A stretch of 46,208 bases of DNA from an uncultured Veillonellaceae bacterium (GTDB lineage: Bacteria > Bacillota > Negativicutes > Selenomonadales > Selenomonadaceae), in assembly GCA_900315575.1 (NCBI GenBank), contig OMZR01000045.1:1-46208 (forward strand), written 5' to 3'. The stretch's first letter is position 1; every line of letters starts with the position of its first letter. The position numbers were made by a program, and so were the translations under genes. Of this stretch, positions 23,703 through 31,981 are shown piece by piece. The notes under the pieces are model-generated. The model was not told where the DNA came from, searched no databases, and worked only from the letters and a program-made list of their open reading frames with translations.

Positions 23703-24847
23703 GTTATGTGACGATTTTTACAGCAGCCTATCAGAGGGCGGCAACGCTGCCGCGTCTCTATGCGTCGATCCAGCGGCAGACGTCAAAGCATTTCGAATGG
23801 ATCGTGGTGGATGATGGCAGCACGGATGGAACGGAAGCACTTGTACGTGGATGGGCATCGGAAGAACAGGTGTTTCCTATCCGCTATGTCCGCCAGCCGC
23901 ATGGCGGAAAGCACCGGGCGCACAATCGGGCCGTGCAGATGGCGCGGTACGAAGCCTTCTTTATCGTGGACAGCGATGATTATCTTGCGGATGATGCGAT
24001 AGAAAAGGTCGAGGCATGGTTTTCAGAAATCGAGTATGACAATCGATTTGCCGGCGTCAGCGGACTTAGGGCGCATTTTGATGAGCAAATTTTCGGCGGG
24101 AATGGTGGTGGCCGCGTCATCGATGCAACGAATATCGAGCGCGAAAAATATGACTTGCTGGATGAGAAGGCAGAGGTTTATAAGACGAGCATCTTGCGGC
24201 AGTTTCCATTCCCAGAGTTTCCAGGGGAAGACTTTGTTGGAGAGGGCGTGGTTTGGGATGTGATTGCAGTTGCTGGCTACAAGCTCCGCTGGCATCCTGA
24301 GGTGACGCAGTTTTGCGAATATCAGGCAGATGGTCTCACGAGGAACCGCGTCGAGCGGGACCGACGGAACCCGCTCGGCAGTCTTGCCTATCTACGTATC
24401 ATGCGTGGCTTCCAGGCAAAAGCAACAGTGCAGTTGGCCTATGTCGATTGGTACAGCCGAGGTCTTGGCACGTCAGCAATCAAGAACCTTCTTCCAGAAG
24501 AAGGTGAGATGATTCACTTAGTTCTAGAAGTACTGAAAAATGAAATTCGGAATTTCGTACAGACACAAAGGCTTCGGAGTCTTGCGCTTTATGGTATGGG
24601 GCATTATGGCCGGAGTTTTTCACGATTTCGCGATATGTGGGGCGTATCCGTTCCCTATGCGATGGATCGGCAGCCGATGGAGTCTTATGATGGCTTGTCA
24701 GTATATCTGCCAGAAGAGGAACCGGAACCGCATGCAGATGGCGTACTGGTCCTGATCAAGCAATATGATCCAGATCTGGAAGCGCAACTACGTGCATCAC
24801 ATCGAGCGGTGGCCTGGCTGGCTGACGTATTGGAGGCGTCCTTATGA
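23699..24847 (+). CDS. GT2 glycosyltransferase with C-terminal Rossmann-like domain (first of three)
   Basis: 382 residues. The family 2 GT-A domain is clear: VTIFTAAYQRAATLPRLY, WIVVDDGSTDGTE, GGKHRAHNRAVQ and FFIVDSDDYL with the DxD metal motif. The later WDVIAVAGYKLRW segment probably shapes the acceptor site. The C-terminal module begins near 292 with LALYGMGHYGRSF and runs to a PYAMDRQPMESYDGLSV strand. ATGA overlaps link it to the genes on both sides. It resembles but does not duplicate the next two GT2 proteins, so each probably adds a different residue. Confidence 0.85.
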   Translation: MSYVTIFTAAYQRAATLPRLYASIQRQTSKHFEWIVVDDGSTDGTEALVRGWASEEQVFPIRYVRQPHGGKHRAHNRAVQMARYEAFFIVDSDDYLADDAIEKVEAWFSEIEYDNRFAGVSGLRAHFDEQIFGGNGGGRVIDATNIEREKYDLLDEKAEVYKTSILRQFPFPEFPGEDFVGEGVVWDVIAVAGYKLRWHPEVTQFCEYQADGLTRNRVERDRRNPLGSLAYLRIMRGFQAKATVQLAYVDWYSRGLGTSAIKNLLPEEGEMIHLVLEVLKNEIRNFVQTQRLRSLALYGMGHYGRSFSRFRDMWGVSVPYAMDRQPMESYDGLSVYLPEEEPEPHADGVLVLIKQYDPDLEAQLRASHRAVAWLADVLEASL

Positions 24848-26127
24848 TCAGTGTGATCGTGCCAGTCTATAATACGGCATCGTATCTCTCGCGTTGCATT
24901 GAATCTTTGCAGCAGCAGACGGTTCAGGACATCGAAATCCTTCTCGTGGACAATGGATCGACAGATGATTCGTTGTCCATCTGCCAGGCGTATGCAGAGC
25001 AGGATCCGCGCATTCGTGTGCTTGAAGAATCGCGCAAAGGAGCGGCATATGCGCGGGAGATGGGAATTCATGCGGCTCGTGGGGCATTCCTTACATTTGT
25101 CGACAGTGACGACTGGATCGATGCTGATATGTACGAACAGATGCTGTCTGAGATGGAGACGGAAGAGACCGTTGACATCGTTGTGGGTGGTTTCGTGCGG
25201 AACATCGATGGAGCAGATCATGACGATGGTCCGCGCCATCTCATGCGGAGGGATGATGCACAGACGGCGATCGGAATCCTGCTTGATGGAGAGATATATG
25301 GCTGCATCCTTTGCGACAAACTCTATCGGAGATCCCTGTTTGACCATCTTCCACCGCTCAGCGATTATACACCATTTGCGGAAGATCTGGAATTGAATCT
25401 GCTCCTATTTCTGCGGGCGCGCTATGTGACGTTTCTTCCCATTTATGGCTACCATTATTACATGCGGCCGGAAAGCATATCGCATCGAGGCTTTTCTGTG
25501 GATTTTGTGCATCGCGTGCGAAGACTGCGATTTTTGCGGACGCTCTTCCCCGTAGATGCACAAGAACTCCGACAGCGCATGGATGTTCTGACGTTTGAGG
25601 CGGCATCGTCGTTCTTGCAAGGCATGCTATCTCAAAATGCTTTTGAAGTTCCGGAATATGAAGAGGTACAGGGCATTTTGAAAGAAAGCGGAAAGGAGCT
25701 TGGAATGGAAGTTCCATCGCAGCTTCTTGCATCCGTGAAACAGTGCAGGGAAGACCGAGCCGACCGACGTCATCAGATGGAAAAAGCGGTTCGCCAAGCT
25801 TTGCAGGAGACTGGAAAGAAGAAAGTTTATCTCTATGGCGCTGGCATCATCGGGCGTGAAACTGCAATGGCATTGCAGGAGAGTGGCATTGCTTTGAACG
25901 GATTCGTTGTTAGCAAAGTGCGCGATGCTATGGAATCTGTGGCGGGCTTATCAGTTGTCAACTTTGAAGCACTTTCTAGGGAGGAGCGGGAGCTGGCGCT
26001 GTTTGGCATAGCATTGAGCCGTCGGCATCTGGAAGAGATTCAAGGGATGCTGGCGGCAGCTGACGTATCTTATGTCGATCTCGGACAGTATAGCTATGCA
26101 TACGCGCCACAAAAGGAAGGTCGATAG
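24844..26127 (+). CDS. GT2 glycosyltransferase with C-terminal Rossmann-like domain (second of three)
   Basis: 427 residues. N-terminal GT-A domain: ISVIVPVYNTASYLSRC, ILLVDNGSTDDS and FVDSDDWI (DxD). A helical stretch follows (about 230-320). The C-terminal module begins near 326 with KVYLYGAGIIGRE and continues NGFVVSKVRDAMES...LSV. The start overlaps the previous stop by four bases. Its GT domain is close to the one at 14232 (both have the motif LLVD(D/N)xSTDDS). Donor and acceptor sugars are unknown. Confidence 0.86.
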   Translation: MISVIVPVYNTASYLSRCIESLQQQTVQDIEILLVDNGSTDDSLSICQAYAEQDPRIRVLEESRKGAAYAREMGIHAARGAFLTFVDSDDWIDADMYEQMLSEMETEETVDIVVGGFVRNIDGADHDDGPRHLMRRDDAQTAIGILLDGEIYGCILCDKLYRRSLFDHLPPLSDYTPFAEDLELNLLLFLRARYVTFLPIYGYHYYMRPESISHRGFSVDFVHRVRRLRFLRTLFPVDAQELRQRMDVLTFEAASSFLQGMLSQNAFEVPEYEEVQGILKESGKELGMEVPSQLLASVKQCREDRADRRHQMEKAVRQALQETGKKKVYLYGAGIIGRETAMALQESGIALNGFVVSKVRDAMESVAGLSVVNFEALSREERELALFGIALSRRHLEEIQGMLAAADVSYVDLGQYSYAYAPQKEGR

Positions 26128-26128
26128 T

Positions 26129-27421
26129 ATGTGCAAAGTATCCGTTCTCGTTCCTGTCTATAATGTGAAAACCTATCTTTCATCCTGTCTTGACAGTCTT
26201 GCGGCACAAACACTTCATGAGATGGAATTCATCTGTATTGACGATGGATCGACCGATGGATCGGAGAAACTGTTGGATGCGTATGCGGAAAAAGATGCGC
26301 GTTTTCATGTTATTCATAAGAGAAACTCCGGCTATGGAGCTTCCATGAATGTTGGATTGCGTGCGGCGCGAGGAGCCTATATCGGCATCGTTGAATCGGA
26401 TGATTTTGCATCTAGAGACATGTTCGCAGCACTTTATAATGCGGCGGAAGCGCATCAGGCAGATGTCGTGATGGCGAATCACTGGAATGTTACAGAGACA
26501 GAGACGACATTGGAAGAGTCATTTGCCGGACATCCCTATGACACGGTGTTTTCCCCCATACAGGAGGATGCGTCGCTCCTGCTTGCACCTCCTGTCATCT
26601 GGTCGGGCCTCTATCGGCGGGATTTCCTTTTGAAACACGATGTCTGGTTCAATGAGACGCCTGGCGCATCTTACCAGGATACCTCTTTCGTCTTCTTGGC
26701 GCGTGCACTGGCACAGCGGCTTCTTTTGTTGAAAGAAGGGTATCTGCATTATCGGAAGGATAATGCTGCTTCCTCGGTTCACAGCACAGGGAAGCTCTAT
26801 TGCATCATCGATGAATATGATGCTGTCGAGCGCTATCTGGATACGCATCCTGTCCAGGAGTCACAGAAGCTGCACAAACTGTCTGCCAGACTCTTTTATC
26901 AGAACTTCCAATTCAATGAAGAGCGTATCGGAAAGGAAAACTGGGTGGCTTTTTGGCAGCGGGCATATCCGAAGTTGCAAGAGGCACAGCGGCGCGGATA
27001 TTTTCAGGGAAATTTGGGAGAGAATATGGGCGCATGGATGGTCGAGCGCTTTACCCGGTATCAGGAGAAAGAGCTTTTGTTCCAAGGATTCCTCGCGCTT
27101 TGCAAGTCGGGGCCGAGGTGTTATCTCTACGGTGCTGGCAAGGTAGCAAGACGACTTCTTGCAGTCCTTCAGAACCATTGCGTTCAGGTGGCGGGGTTCT
27201 TGGTGAGTGATGCAGCGGAGAATCCATCATCGATTACAGGTTTGCCTGTTGATGTGATGGATGGATCGTCCGCCGACCGCGAACACGATATTATCATCAT
27301 CGCGATCACACCGCGCAAGCCCGCAGTACAACAGGAAATCTTCTTTGCGCTCGAAGAGGCTGGTTATCGCAATGTGATCATTCTGGCCGAGGAACTGCGG
27401 CAGGCACTTGCAGGAGCCTGA
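26129..27421 (+). CDS. GT2 glycosyltransferase with C-terminal Rossmann-like domain (third of three)
   Basis: 430 residues from ATG 26129, one base after the previous stop, with AAAAGGAAGG at a good distance; longer upstream starts lie inside the previous gene. The GT-A domain reads VSVLVPVYNVKTYLSSC, FICIDDGSTDGSE, KRNSGYGASMNVGL and IVESDDFA, resembling capsule and teichoic-acid GT2 enzymes of the EpsJ/CpsJ kind. The C-terminal module starts near 328 with CYLYGAGKVARRL, then GFLVSDAAENPSS. It is the last glycosyltransferase of the run before the zinc-ribbon gene. Confidence 0.86.
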   Translation: MCKVSVLVPVYNVKTYLSSCLDSLAAQTLHEMEFICIDDGSTDGSEKLLDAYAEKDARFHVIHKRNSGYGASMNVGLRAARGAYIGIVESDDFASRDMFAALYNAAEAHQADVVMANHWNVTETETTLEESFAGHPYDTVFSPIQEDASLLLAPPVIWSGLYRRDFLLKHDVWFNETPGASYQDTSFVFLARALAQRLLLLKEGYLHYRKDNAASSVHSTGKLYCIIDEYDAVERYLDTHPVQESQKLHKLSARLFYQNFQFNEERIGKENWVAFWQRAYPKLQEAQRRGYFQGNLGENMGAWMVERFTRYQEKELLFQGFLALCKSGPRCYLYGAGKVARRLLAVLQNHCVQVAGFLVSDAAENPSSITGLPVDVMDGSSADREHDIIIIAITPRKPAVQQEIFFALEEAGYRNVIILAEELRQALAGA

Positions 27422-27442
27422 GGAAAACAAGGTGATGTCTTG

Positions 27443-28039
27443 ATGAAACTTGAAAAGCATATCTGCGAAGACTGCGGCGCGGAGTTCGAAGCTGGAGCGA
27501 GAGCGCATTTTTGTCCGGAGTGCCGGCGAAAAAGGAATTGCGAAAGCAGCCGCCGCTACATGGATCGCAAAAGAAAAGAAAGAGCCCTGCAGCCGCCTCA
27601 TCCTACAAAGCTGTCGATTCTTCGACAACAGCGTTCCATCTCAAAGGAGAAGGAACACAAGCCGAAAAAGGTCAAGCTTTTGAAACGGATGAAAAAGAGT
27701 GTTTGCGAAGACTGTGGCAAGGAATTTATCGCTAGTCCTGGAGCACGATATTGCCCCGATTGCCGCAGAAAAAGGATGCAGTCGAACACGAAGGCGATCC
27801 GTCGTTGCACCATATGCGGGAAAGAGTTTGTCGGAGGTCCGCGATCCCTGTATTGCAAAGAATGCGGTATCAAGAAACGTCGTGAGCGTTGGCGTCACTA
27901 CATGGAGCGCCGGAAGGCAGGAGCTTCTATCGTGCTTGGTGAAACGGTGAGAACATGTGAAGCTTGCGGCAAGCCGTTCGTCATGATCGCGTCAAACCAG
28001 AAGTATTGCCCGGAGTGCATTGACAAAATGAATCCATGA
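27443..28039 (+). CDS. Four-zinc-ribbon protein of unknown function
   Basis: 198 residues, not recognised as a named family. It has four CxxC...CxxC pairs: CEDC/CPEC, CEDC/CPDC, CTIC/CKEC and CEAC/CPEC, each spaced by about 12-16 residues as in zinc ribbons. The linkers are very rich in Lys and Arg (RRKR, RMKKS, KKRRERWRHYMERRK), so the protein is strongly basic and may bind nucleic acid. The ATG 27443 follows AAGGTGATG closely. It is the last gene before the terminator, so it shares the transcript of the glycan genes and could be a regulator of them. That role is a guess. Confidence 0.6.
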   Translation: MKLEKHICEDCGAEFEAGARAHFCPECRRKRNCESSRRYMDRKRKERALQPPHPTKLSILRQQRSISKEKEHKPKKVKLLKRMKKSVCEDCGKEFIASPGARYCPDCRRKRMQSNTKAIRRCTICGKEFVGGPRSLYCKECGIKKRRERWRHYMERRKAGASIVLGETVRTCEACGKPFVMIASNQKYCPECIDKMNP

Positions 28040-28066
28040 TCCTTTTTCTCACACAATATATGCAAT

Positions 28067-28112
28067 GAAAGAGCCTCTTCCGTCTGCCTGTATGGACGGA
28101 AGAGGCTCTTTC
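28067..28112. terminator. Strong terminator closing the glycan operon
   Basis: A perfect 18-bp inverted repeat (28067-28084 and 28095-28112) with a ten-base loop, flanked by A- and T-runs in the arms, so it may work in both directions. It lies between the zinc-ribbon gene (+) and the alcohol dehydrogenase gene (-), which converge on it. Confidence 0.92.
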
Positions 28113-28131
28113 GTTGCGTATGGAGAGGGAT

Positions 28132-28971
28132 TCATGCGAGGAGGCTGTCCTGATAGAGGGCGCGGAGATCTTCCTGCGTCGTGTCGATGATGGCGCCGTG
28201 GCTGTTCTTGCTGGCAAAGGCGTAGGGCACATAGCGGTCGATTTCTTCCGGGGTGAAGGATTCCTTTTCCTCGAGCAGTGCGTCAATCATCGCATGGAAC
28301 GCGGCGAGGTCGTGCTGGCCGGCCGCAGCGAGGATGGGCGCCGTGACGCCTGGGGCGTGGTGCTCGAGGAAGTCGAGATACGTGGCGAGCGTGAGCGCAT
28401 CGAGCGCGGTGTTCACTGTCGTGCGATGCGGCAGCTGCGCCTGGTATTTCGGATCGAGCAGAGCGACCTGCGGAAAGAGCAGCGGCGTCGCGATGGATCG
28501 CTTCGTCTGCGCTTCGTCATCGCTGAGGATGGCATATGGCGTGACTTCGCTGCCAGTGCCCGACGTCGTCGGGATGTGGATGAGCGGCAGCGCGGCGGTG
28601 TAGGGGCCGGTGAAGAGCTGGTCGCGCGAGAGTGGCGAAGCGGCGAGGAGCGCGATGGCCTTGCCCGCGTCCATCGGCGATCCTCCGCCGATGGCGATGA
28701 CGAAGTCAGCGCCGGCCTCCTTTGCGATGCGTGCTCCTTCATAACAGGTTTCGATGTCGGGATTGCTCGGCACGGCGTCGTAAAGGACGTAAGGAATCTG
28801 GTGCTGCGCGAGCGCGGCGACGACGTCATCCTGCGCGCCATTCCGCTTGGCGGACGTGCGGCCGGTGACGATCATCGCCTTTTTCCCGCGTGCGAAGAGC
28901 GCGGCATGATGCGCAACGGCATCGGTTTCCAGGAAGACCTGGGTGGGCAGGGAAAAATGAATCGGTGACAT
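28132..28971 (-). CDS. Iron-type alcohol dehydrogenase, short form lacking metal-ligand block
   Basis: 279 residues, against about 380 for the family. The start at 28971 has AAAGGAG upstream. The NAD-binding half is normal: KKAMIVTGRTSAKRNG, IAIGGGSPMDAGKAIA and TTSGTGSEVTPYAI. After DALT the family normally has His (DALTHA) and a ~100-residue helical region with two more His ligands; here it reads DALTLATYLDFLE and goes straight to a family-like tail (HGAIIDTTQEDLRALYQDSL). Metal-dependent activity is therefore doubtful. It is divergent from the PucR gene, and might once have reduced malonate semialdehyde from beta-alanine breakdown. Confidence 0.78.
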   Translation of the reverse strand: MSPIHFSLPTQVFLETDAVAHHAALFARGKKAMIVTGRTSAKRNGAQDDVVAALAQHQIPYVLYDAVPSNPDIETCYEGARIAKEAGADFVIAIGGGSPMDAGKAIALLAASPLSRDQLFTGPYTAALPLIHIPTTSGTGSEVTPYAILSDDEAQTKRSIATPLLFPQVALLDPKYQAQLPHRTTVNTALDALTLATYLDFLEHHAPGVTAPILAAAGQHDLAAFHAMIDALLEEKESFTPEEIDRYVPYAFASKNSHGAIIDTTQEDLRALYQDSLLA

Positions 28972-29137
28972 GGAATCGCTCCTTTCGTGCTTCTTGTGCT
29001 TCGGCTGCTGCCTTGTGACATGAATGTATGGCTCAAAGTGTACGGCCTGCATGGCTGGATGTCAAATTGAAAAGGACGATTCGGGAGTTTGCACAGAAAT
29101 GGGCGCATGAAATTGTGCAGGCGTTCTTATGAAAGGC

Positions 29138-29222
29138 CACATGTATACACATGAAATCAAAGCACATGTCACAGAAAATATGGTATGATAAATACATCTT
29201 TGTTTTTTCGGAGGTGACATGT
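29138..29222. promoter_or_regulatory. Divergent control region between dehydrogenase and PucR genes, with ACATGT repeats
   Basis: The 251-base gap 28972-29222 holds no gene. It contains three ACATGT palindromes (29139, 29164 and 29217), the first within a near-perfect inverted repeat CACATGTATACACATG (29138-29153). A good -10 box TATGAT stands at 29184-29189, without a clear -35 box. These could be operators for the PucR-type regulator made from the adjacent gene. The call rests on symmetry and position only. Confidence 0.35.
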
Positions 29223-30404
29223 ATGGCAGTGACTTGTCAGGAGTTATTGCAAATCTTTGCTGCGCAGAAGATGAAGCTTTGCGCTGGCGGAAGCGGCCTC
29301 GGGCATGCCGTGAGATGGTTCCACGCCATCGAGTCCGTGGAGGATACGGAGTTCTTGCAGCCAGATGAAATCGTATTCTTTACCGGCGTCTCGATTGGCG
29401 ATGATGATGCGGCGTTTCGGGCACTCCTGCACGGCATTCTCATGCATCACGGCGCTGGCATTGTCGTGAATCTTGGAAAGTATATCCATGAGATTTCGGA
29501 GGCCGCCTGTGCTTTTGCGGAGGCAGAGGCGCTGCCGCTCTTTGTGCTGCCGTGGTCCGTCCGGCTCGGCGGCGTGACGCAGGCGCTCGGCACGCGCATT
29601 CTTTCCGAGCGAGCCAAGGAGAAAAATATCCGCGGGCTCATCAAGAAATGTCTGTTCTCATCACCTGGCAAGGCCGCGATGCTCGATTTGTCGCTGCTTT
29701 ATCATCGCGGCCTGCCGTCGCGTATCCGCGTGCTGGCGATTGCGTTCCGCGATTTCCCGCAGGAGCAGGCGTCCCTCGTGGAGCGCGTCGAGTCCGCAGC
29801 CGAGCGCGTGCTGCGCGAGGCAAAGGCGCCTGCGCGCTATACATGGAATGGCAACGAAATGCTCTGCCTGCTGCCGCCGCTTGACGATGCCCGCGGCCTT
29901 GCAGAAAAATTCACAGTTGCTCTCGGGGAAATCGGCCTTGTGGCAGACTATGGGCTCGGCAGCGTCGTGGAGGACGTCCGCCTGCTCTCGCAGAGCCACC
30001 AGGAAGCGCATTTCGCGCTGCGGATTGCGCGCGGAATGCCGCAGCATTTTGCAACGTATGAAGACGCTGGCGTCTTCCGCCTGTTTGCCCGCATGGAGGA
30101 TGACATCCTGCTCAGCACGTATGCTGAGGAATCTCTGGTAGCGCTTTCCGCATACGACCAGAAGAATCATACGGAATTCACGCAAACACTCGATGTCTAT
30201 CTCATGGAGAACGAGGATACGGCGGCGACGTGCGCCCGCCTCTTCATCCATCGCAATACGCTTTCCTACCGCCTGAAGCGGATTGAAGAGATTACGGGGC
30301 GCAGCATGGGGAGCGCGGATGCGCGCCTCGATTTCCGCCTCGCGTTCAAGATCCGCAAGTATCTCGCTCTGATGTCCGAACAGCAAGGGCTTTGTGCAAA
30401 CTGA
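29223..30404 (+). CDS. PucR-family transcriptional regulator
   Basis: 393 residues. GGAGG stands eight bases before ATG 29223; a longer in-frame start lacks a good site. The N-terminal PucR domain (about 1-130) includes QELLQIFAAQKMKL, FFTGVSIGDD, GIVVNLGKYI and LPLFVLPWSVRLG. A central GGDEF-like PucR region follows, and the C-terminal helix-turn-helix (~320-385) reads ENEDTAATCARLFIHRNTLSYRLKRIEEITGR, split here by family convention into two helices. PucR regulators control purine and related catabolism genes, usually in response to a pathway compound. Its place beside a pyrimidine breakdown operon makes that its likely target. Confidence 0.88.
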   Translation: MAVTCQELLQIFAAQKMKLCAGGSGLGHAVRWFHAIESVEDTEFLQPDEIVFFTGVSIGDDDAAFRALLHGILMHHGAGIVVNLGKYIHEISEAACAFAEAEALPLFVLPWSVRLGGVTQALGTRILSERAKEKNIRGLIKKCLFSSPGKAAMLDLSLLYHRGLPSRIRVLAIAFRDFPQEQASLVERVESAAERVLREAKAPARYTWNGNEMLCLLPPLDDARGLAEKFTVALGEIGLVADYGLGSVVEDVRLLSQSHQEAHFALRIARGMPQHFATYEDAGVFRLFARMEDDILLSTYAEESLVALSAYDQKNHTEFTQTLDVYLMENEDTAATCARLFIHRNTLSYRLKRIEEITGRSMGSADARLDFRLAFKIRKYLALMSEQQGLCAN

Positions 30405-30523
30405 CGAAAAGAAGGCGGAGCGCTTCGGCGGTTCTCCCGTAGACGGCAGTCGGCCATCCTGCTAGACTGTGAAGTGTCGAAAGCAAGACAACAGAACATG
30501 TTTTCAGGAAGCAACGAAGCTGC

Positions 30524-30563
30524 CGCCACGGGAAGAGGTCTCCTCGTCTCGGGCGGTTTTTTT
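30524..30563 (+). terminator. Terminator or attenuator in the leader of the aminotransferase gene
   Basis: CCGCC (30524-30528) pairs with GGCGG (30552-30556), an inner GGGAAGAGG pairs with CCTCGTCTC apart from one mismatch, and seven T follow (30557-30563). The ribosome site of the next gene begins nine bases later, so there is no room for a promoter after it. It either ends the pucR transcript or acts as an attenuator that must be read through. Confidence 0.65.
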
Positions 30564-30587
30564 GCATGAAAAGAGGAGGTACCGCCA

Positions 30588-31916
30588 TTGTACACGGCAG
30601 AAGAAATCCGAGACAAGACACGCGCCTATACGCTTACGACCTGGTCGAAACAGGGAAACCGCAATCCCATCGTCATCGAGAAGAGCGAGGGCATCTATTA
30701 TTGGGACAAGGAGGGCAAGCGCTACACGGACATGTCGTCGCAGCTCGTCAATATGAACCTCGGCCACAGCTGCCAGGACATCATTGACGCGATTCATGCA
30801 CAGGCAGACCGCTACTGCTTCATCTCGCCGGCCATCGCCAATGAGCCGCGCGCGCTGCTGGCGGAAAAGCTCGTGAGCCTCCTGCCGGATAATTTCGGCA
30901 AGATCTTCTTTACGAATGCGGGCGCGGATGCCAATGAGAATGCCATCAAGATCGCGCGTCTCTACACGGGACGCAAGAAGGTGTTCAGCCGCTATCGGAG
31001 CTATCATGGTTCTTCGTTCGGTGCAGGCAATCTCACGGGCGAGCCGCGCCGCTATCCTCTGGAGCCGGGCATCCCGGGATTCGTGAAGTTCTTTGATCCC
31101 TATGTCTATCGCGAGAAGATCCGGTTCGACTCGGAAGAGGAGGCGGCTGCGTTCTACGTCGCAAAGCTCCGCGAGCAGGTCATCTACGAGAATCCGGACG
31201 AAGTCGCGGCCATCGTTGTCGAGACGATTACGGGCTCGAACGGCGTCATCATCCCGCCAGAAGGCTATCTGCCGGGCATCCGGAAGCTTTGCGATGAGTT
31301 CGGCATCGTGATGGTCTGCGACGAGGTCATGGCGGGCTTCTGCCGGACGGGCAAGATGTTCGCGTTCGAAAATTTCGGCGTGAAGCCCGATCTCGTCAGC
31401 TTTGCGAAAGGCGTGACCTGCGGCTATACGCAGCTGGGCGGCGTCGCCGTTTCCTCGAAGATCGCGGATTATTTCGACGACCATTTCCTCTCGTGCGGCC
31501 TTACGTACAGCGGCCATCCGCTCTCATGTGCGGCCGGGCTCGCCTGCGTGAATGCCTATGAGAAATATCATATCCTCGACAAGGTCGCAAAGACGGGCAA
31601 GGTGCTCGGCGAGATTCTCGAGGACCTGAAGAAAAAGCACGCCTGCGTCGGCGATGTGCGCTACAAGGGCCTGTTTTCCGCCATCGAGCTCGTGAAGGAC
31701 AAGGAGACGCGCGAACCACTCGTCGCCTATGGCCGCGATCCGGAAGGCATCATGCCGGGCATCATCGGCGAACTGAAGAAGCGCGCGTTCATGACGTACT
31801 CGCACGAGAACATGATCATGGTGGCGCCGCCGCTCATCATCACGGAGGAGCAGCTGCGCGAGGAGATGGCGAAGATGGACGACGTGCTCTCGCTCGTCGA
31901 TGAGAAATACTGCTGA
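30588..31916 (+). CDS. Class III PLP aminotransferase, probably beta-alanine:pyruvate type
   Basis: 442 residues with a TTG start nine bases after AGAGGAGG. It has the class III fold markers MNLGHSCQDI, FFTNAGADANENAIK, YRSYHGSSFGA, MVCDEVMAGF and LVSFAKGVTCGYTQLGG with the PLP Lys, and the SGHPLSCAAG loop. Class III enzymes of this type move amino groups from omega-amino acids to pyruvate or alpha-ketoglutarate. As its neighbours make beta-alanine from uracil, it probably yields malonate semialdehyde. Another omega-amino substrate such as taurine or a GABA-like compound is possible. The sequence looks complete. Confidence 0.85.
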   Translation: MYTAEEIRDKTRAYTLTTWSKQGNRNPIVIEKSEGIYYWDKEGKRYTDMSSQLVNMNLGHSCQDIIDAIHAQADRYCFISPAIANEPRALLAEKLVSLLPDNFGKIFFTNAGADANENAIKIARLYTGRKKVFSRYRSYHGSSFGAGNLTGEPRRYPLEPGIPGFVKFFDPYVYREKIRFDSEEEAAAFYVAKLREQVIYENPDEVAAIVVETITGSNGVIIPPEGYLPGIRKLCDEFGIVMVCDEVMAGFCRTGKMFAFENFGVKPDLVSFAKGVTCGYTQLGGVAVSSKIADYFDDHFLSCGLTYSGHPLSCAAGLACVNAYEKYHILDKVAKTGKVLGEILEDLKKKHACVGDVRYKGLFSAIELVKDKETREPLVAYGRDPEGIMPGIIGELKKRAFMTYSHENMIMVAPPLIITEEQLREEMAKMDDVLSLVDEKYC

Positions 31917-31981
31917 GGCAGGAATGAAGCGGTTTTGTGGCGAATCTTTCCGAAACACGGTTTTGGAGGGGAGGTCCTGTC

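Noticed and set aside
28972-29137. A small gene in the gap between the dehydrogenase and pucR
   Set aside because: No start with a ribosome site and family-like protein was found; the longer dehydrogenase frame here is better explained by an upstream in-frame ATG without a ribosome site.
30405-30523. A riboswitch upstream of the aminotransferase gene
   Set aside because: A terminator-like hairpin is present, but no known aptamer motif could be recognised in the 119 bases before it.
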